Under the pieces are notes generated by a model. It saw only the letters and a program-made list of their open reading frames with translations. It ran no database searches and was not told where the DNA came from. Positions 38,101 to 44,100 of a DNA stretch of 64,000 nt are shown here, piece by piece; position 1 is the stretch's first letter; each line of letters starts with the position of its first letter. The DNA lies in NCBI RefSeq assembly GCF_033978795.1, contig NC_084627.1:15267024-15331023 (forward strand). Direction: 5' to 3'. Source of the stretch: Nerophis ophidion. Taxonomy: Eukaryota > Chordata > Actinopteri > Syngnathiformes > Syngnathidae. The position numbers were made by a program, and so were the translations under genes.

Positions 38101-41100
38101 TTCTTTGGCCTACATGCGGCTCAGAGCCACAATGGAGGCAGCTGGATGGACTAAGATGCATTAGCGCCAGCGTTTTTGTCACTGCTCTTCTGGGCCTTGT
38201 GATTTTTTAGAACCCTACACTTGTGGTGCCTGTGGCATCCAGTTCCAGTTCTACAACAACCTGCTGGAGCACATGCAGTCCCACGCTGGTGAGTCCACAA
38301 CCACAAATGCATGTTGAGCTCCACAGCGAAAACAAATAGTCAATTTGGTAAGTCTGTACGACCAAGCATGTTGTAGGCGTCGAATTGATTGACTTGAGTG
38401 TCCTAATGGGGGTTGTTGCAGATCTGGTTCTGGGTCAGCAGTTAGGGTTCTAAAAAGGGTAGCTGTGCAATTTAATTCTAGTATACGGAATTGATGTTTT
38501 TACTTGTCGCATCTGTATGTGCAGTTTAGATTGGGAATCTGTAAAACGTCAAGGCTTCATGATTACCACTAAGTTTTCAAATATGAGTGCGATAATTGAT
38601 TTTGAAATACAGTTTAAATATTCATGTTTTTCTATGAGTTAAGTTTTTTTCATGTTTATCCTTAGCTTTTTATTTCTACCACCACACTCATACTGTACAC
38701 TTCTTCCTTGCTTTTTAAAAATGTATTTTATCAATGACAAATTGTCACAGCTGATCTTTTCCCTCCCTACTTGTGTCAACTCCAGCCGACATCGAGAACC
38801 ACACCAAAGGCAACTCTCCAAAAACCTCCTTAGCTTCGGGTCCTCAGGAGCAGCTGTGGAGAGCGTCTCCGGCTCAGGCCGCCCACCCCTCAGTCAAACT
38901 ACAGATCCAACCTCAAAGCGTCCCCCAGAGAAACCACAGTGTCAGCCGTACGTTCTTGAAATGTTTGTTCTTACTTACTGCATTGTGATGCTGATCTATT
39001 AATACAAGGGTACTTTTAGAAACACAGACCAAATTCTGCCGGTACTACCGGGTATCAATTCACGTTAAAATCAAATTGTGGCATATTTTGATGCCTTTGT
39101 TGCTTGTGACGTCGCAGATTTGGTGACAAAACAAGCACTCAAGCCGCACTTAGTCGACTCAGACAAACTGCCTTGAGTAATGTTACAATTTGTAATGCCA
39201 ACAACACAAGTATGCCTCATAGAAAAGGTTTGATTGTAAAGGAAGGCTCCAATTTTCCAAAAATGCGCTTGTTTGATGACAATTTTCATTGGTTTTGCCT
39301 TATACAGGCCACTGATTAGCATTAGCAATTTTACATGGCAATTTCAACGCTTCCAAATTTGGTAATGAAAACTACAACTAAGATGTACGTTGCAATGAAA
39401 CAGCTGGTACTAATAAGTATAGTACTTACAGTCTGGCTGGACAATTAATACATTTTTTATTTTCGTGCATGCAAATTCTGGAGTTTCTGACGATGAAACA
39501 TGAGGAGCGAATAAAAGAAAACAAAACACGTCTATTAAAAGTTTGGGATCACACTATGTTTGTTACTTCTTTGACAAAGCGCTAGTTTGCCTAATTAATA
39601 ATCTCTAAACTCGACAAAAAGTAAAGTCAATTTATTTCCGCATTTAGTTAGCCGCGGACAGAGTCACATAATTGCCCAACAAAACAAAATATGCTGTTAA
39701 ACGCAGAATTTCAGGGAAACTGAGATAAATATAAGTGAAATGTTGTCATTGTAAGGAGAAGTAACAATTGTTTGGGACAATGATGTTTCTGATTGTGCTC
39801 ATTTATCCCCGACACACTCAACTGCCCCGTCCTGAATTACACTTTGTGGAGACGGCCCCTTAAAATAGCGACTGAACTACAAAGCTACAGCTAGTAAGAA
39901 CAATCCGTACACCCAGAATACATTTTATCTGCTTCTGTTGTCATCAAAATCATCAATGTAACATTAATGTACAAACAGAACAGCAGTCAAAAGTTGAGAG
40001 GCTCTCTTTTGTTATCCAGCCTCAATTTGTCTCCTTACTCAACAAGCTGAGAACAACAGCACAACACACTTACGCCCTTCAAAATAATAGCATGGTGTGC
40101 CACATCCAGTCTGACTGTGCTAACAAAATAGAACTTTGAAAAAAAGTACATTGTACTCAAAGCACTTATTGATACAGTTACACGATTATTATGTTTTCAC
40201 CTAAAATACTGGTCAAAAATGTCCAATAAATGTGAGGAGTTTAGCGTTTACATTTTTTTTTTTATTAAATTTCATTTTTAACAAATCTCATACTCTATGG
40301 TGGTAAAATAAGTGTAAAAAGTAAAAATAATAATAATAAAGAATTAAAAACAATTACAATGGAAAAACTAAATTTAATTATTATATTGGGGTTTTTATTT
40401 AATTGTACTCTTACTATTATTATTCATAATTTACTTGAAATGGTTTATTCATTATTAATTGATATCCTTTCTTTTAACTATATTTAAAGTTGAGTTTTGG
40501 TGGTGTAATAAATACTCATGTTTTCAAATTAATGATTAATCGTGTTAGTAGTCTTGATTAGAATATCAATCAAATTAATCATGATTATAATTTTGGCGTA
40601 ATTGTGCATCCTTAACTTACAGTATAAACACTTTAAGGGTGCAACAAAAACTGATTTAGCTTAATGGCAAAGACTACTACTACTCCTTGACTTGGCAACA
40701 CCCCATAGCTTATACACTACTGCCATCAATGTATTGGAGTTGCAACTGCATGCAAAGTCTAGCATATAAAAGTTGCAATTGAGACTTAAAATGTAATAGG
40801 GAAACACGATATAACAACTGGTCGTGTTACATTAAAAAAAATTGTATTATTTAGCAATTAACATTTTTAACACACTCTAAAGCAGTGGTGGCCAAACACC
40901 AGTCTTTGACGTATTTACTACCGGGCCACACAGAAACATAACATTTATAAGTAACCACATTTTCTCCGAATTAACTTTTGCCTGTCCGAGTTGACGCTAA
41001 AAAGCTTGTTCATACATATATAAAAAACTCCTGATAGGAAGTTGCCATTTGTTAAATTTGTTTTATCTTTGAATATGGGACAAATAATGCACATTATTAA

Positions 41101-44100
41101 ACATTTAATATGTACATATGGCAGATTGTAGCCAAAGGCTAATTTCTATCTGCTGTCCCCAGGAGATTGATGGTATATATTGTACATTATTAAAATGTAT
41201 TTTATCAATAAGAATTTGATTTTGTACACTGATGTATAATTTATACCATTAACCTTAATAACCTTACTTATCTCATTGTATGGAATATAACTTACTTCAC
41301 CAATTATTTATTTATTTATTTTTATTGTGATACTTAAGGAGTATATTGTGAATACATTGAGAACAGGAATTGAACAAAAGTTTTAGCAACTGTTATGTAA
41401 AAGAAAAGGGGTAGGATTTAATAAGCTCTGCTTCTTCCTACTGCCTTTCGAACATGTTGAAAAGAGAAACTGGAAATTGTGATGTATCATGTTGTATGCT
41501 TGCATGTTCGAAATAAACTCAACCATCTCATTGCAATAAAATAAGTCCAGTGCTCCAACTAATTCAGAGTTGGCATGTGTTATAGTTTTTATACACTTAT
41601 TTTATGTGGTATTTATTTGTCACACGTGTAAGGCCAGTCCGTGACAATATGGTCTAAATTAAACCGGTGCCTGGTGCAAAAAATGTCGGGGACCCCTGCT
41701 GAAAAGTACAGAAAATTGGCACCGCGGAGTACCAGTATCGATTCCCGCATACCGGGAATCGATACCATACTGTTCAAATACAAAAGATACCCACTCCTAA
41801 ATGTTTTACATTTTTTTGGACACAAATTAAAAAGCTCGGCTATACCTGTCCCCTCACAAACACACGTGTTGAGTTATGATAGCCATGTGTCCAAATAAAT
41901 CGCTGATATCGTTTAGCACCAACCCAAGACCACATATACATTTGTGTCTTGTGTTACTGTATACCAACACATGGCGCCAAACGACCTTTTCCAAGCATTT
42001 ACATGTTTCTTTTCTCCCGTCCAGAGAACAACGGCCTACCTGAGAAGGAGCGCCTACAGGTGGCCGAGCGTCTCTTACGGGTAATGTGCTCCGATCTCAA
42101 CATGCTCAACGTGCTCAACAGCAAGGACTTCCTCAAGCTGGCACAAACGCTGGTGGACACGGGGGCTCGCCATGGAGCCTACTCCACCCGCGACGCCCTG
42201 GGCAATATGAGTGCCTTGGCGCTGCGCCAGCTGCCTCGCATGTACAACCAAGTGAAAGTGAAGGTCACGTGTGCCCTCGGCTCCAACGCCTCACTGGGCA
42301 TCGCCGTGACGTGCCACTCTCAGACGTCGGGCCCGGATGCCTGCTACGTTCTCACAGCCTATCAGGTGGAGGGCTCGAGACTGAAACGTTACGTTCTTGG
42401 CGTAAGGGAGGCGGAGCTGAGGGAGGGGCCGGAGCAGATCCACCACTGGGTCCAGAATGTGCTGTCCGAGTTTGTCATGTCAGATATTCGCACTGTGTAT
42501 GTGGCAGAGCCCCGCGTGTGGGCCGCCGGATTCGGGGCTTCCTCGCTTGGAGGCGGCGGACGCGGGAGGATCTGCTTGCGCTGCGCAGGGTGCTCGCTTG
42601 GTGCCGTTGTCCAGGCCGTCTTGGGGAAGCGTAGCCTCCAGGCTCGAGGGCTCCACGAGCTGGCCGAGCTGCTCGCCACGTGCAGAGACATCTCCTCCAC
42701 CACCACACTGGGCCTCAGCGAGGAGCAGGGCACCAACACCTCCACAAGCTCCACAGAGGACGCAGCACAGGGCAGCCCCGGCCAGTGCCCCACCCCTCCC
42801 TGCTGGGATCGTTCGGCTGAGGCTCTCCTGCAGGTCAACTCCCACTTCGAACAGATCTGCGAGACGTACGGGCGCAACAAGTCTACGGCCCCTCTCCTCC
42901 AGGGCCTCAACAAGCACTTGTTAGGAACGCTCACTTGTCTGCTGGCTCCTCTGCGCCTGGCAGCGCTGGAGCTCAGCAGTCAAAGGAGGCCGACATTGCA
43001 GCAGGTACTTCCTGTCTACCTTCGCCTGGAAAAGTTTTTCACATCCAAAGCTGGAGAAGCTGGAACGGGCGTGGCCAGCAAACTCTGTCACTACTTCCTG
43101 GAAGCACTCAAGGAGAACTTCAAGGTAATGTATTTTCCAGGCATGTGATTTTTCCGTTTAAAGTCGGAATTCCGTCTTTTTTAATCTCGGGAAAAAAAAA
43201 AAAATTGTCTTTTGTAATCGAGACGTAGCTTACATTACGCCATGGGTGTCAAACTCTGGCCCGTGGGCCAAATTTGGCCCGCCGTGTGATTTCATTTGGC
43301 CCTTGAGGTACCGGTAATATCAAATTAAGAATTGTTGCCTCGGTATTATACAGGGGCGGTGCCGCTCTAACAACGCATTTGCCAAACCTCCCGAAATTTC
43401 ACTGCCTCTCCCGTAAATCTCCCGGGGCAACAATTCTTCCGAATTTCTCCCGATTTCCACTCGGACAACAATATTGGGGGTGTGCCTCGAAGGCACTCCC
43501 TGTAGCGTCCTCTACAACCTGTTGTCACGTCCGGTTTTCCGCCATAGAAACAATGTGCCGGCCCAGTCACATAGTATCTGCGCCTTTAACACACACTAAT
43601 GAATGCAAGGCATACTTGGTCAACAGCCATACAGTTCACACTGGGGGTGGCCTTATAAACAACTTTAACACTGATACAAATATGCGCCGCACTGTGAAGC
43701 CACACCAAACAAGAATGACAAACACAATTCGGGAGAACATCTGCACCGTAACATATGTAATACCCAGAACCCCTTGCAGCACTAACTCTTCCGGGATGCT
43801 ATAATATACACCCCCGCTACCACCAAACCTGCCCCCCCCCTCCAATTTTTATTTAAATTTTATTTGATTTGCCATTGATATTTGTAAATCATTATTGATA
43901 GGTTGATTGGAAACACTAAATTGGCCCGAATGTGCATGTTGTCTCTCTATCTGTGTTGGCCCTGTGATGAGGTGGCGACTTGTCCAGGGTGTACACTGCC
44001 TTACGCCCAAATGCAGCTGAGATAGGCTGCAGCGACCCCAGAAGGGACAAGCTGTAGGAAATGGATGGCTGGATGGATAATTTGAAACTCGGCTTTGCAT

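Noticed and set aside
42389..42934. 181-aa ORF on the minus strand opposite the large znf618 exon, with other overlapping ORFs at 42086-42924
   Set aside because: Shadow frames of a GC-rich coding exon; the + frame matches ZNF618 and the others match nothing I recognise.
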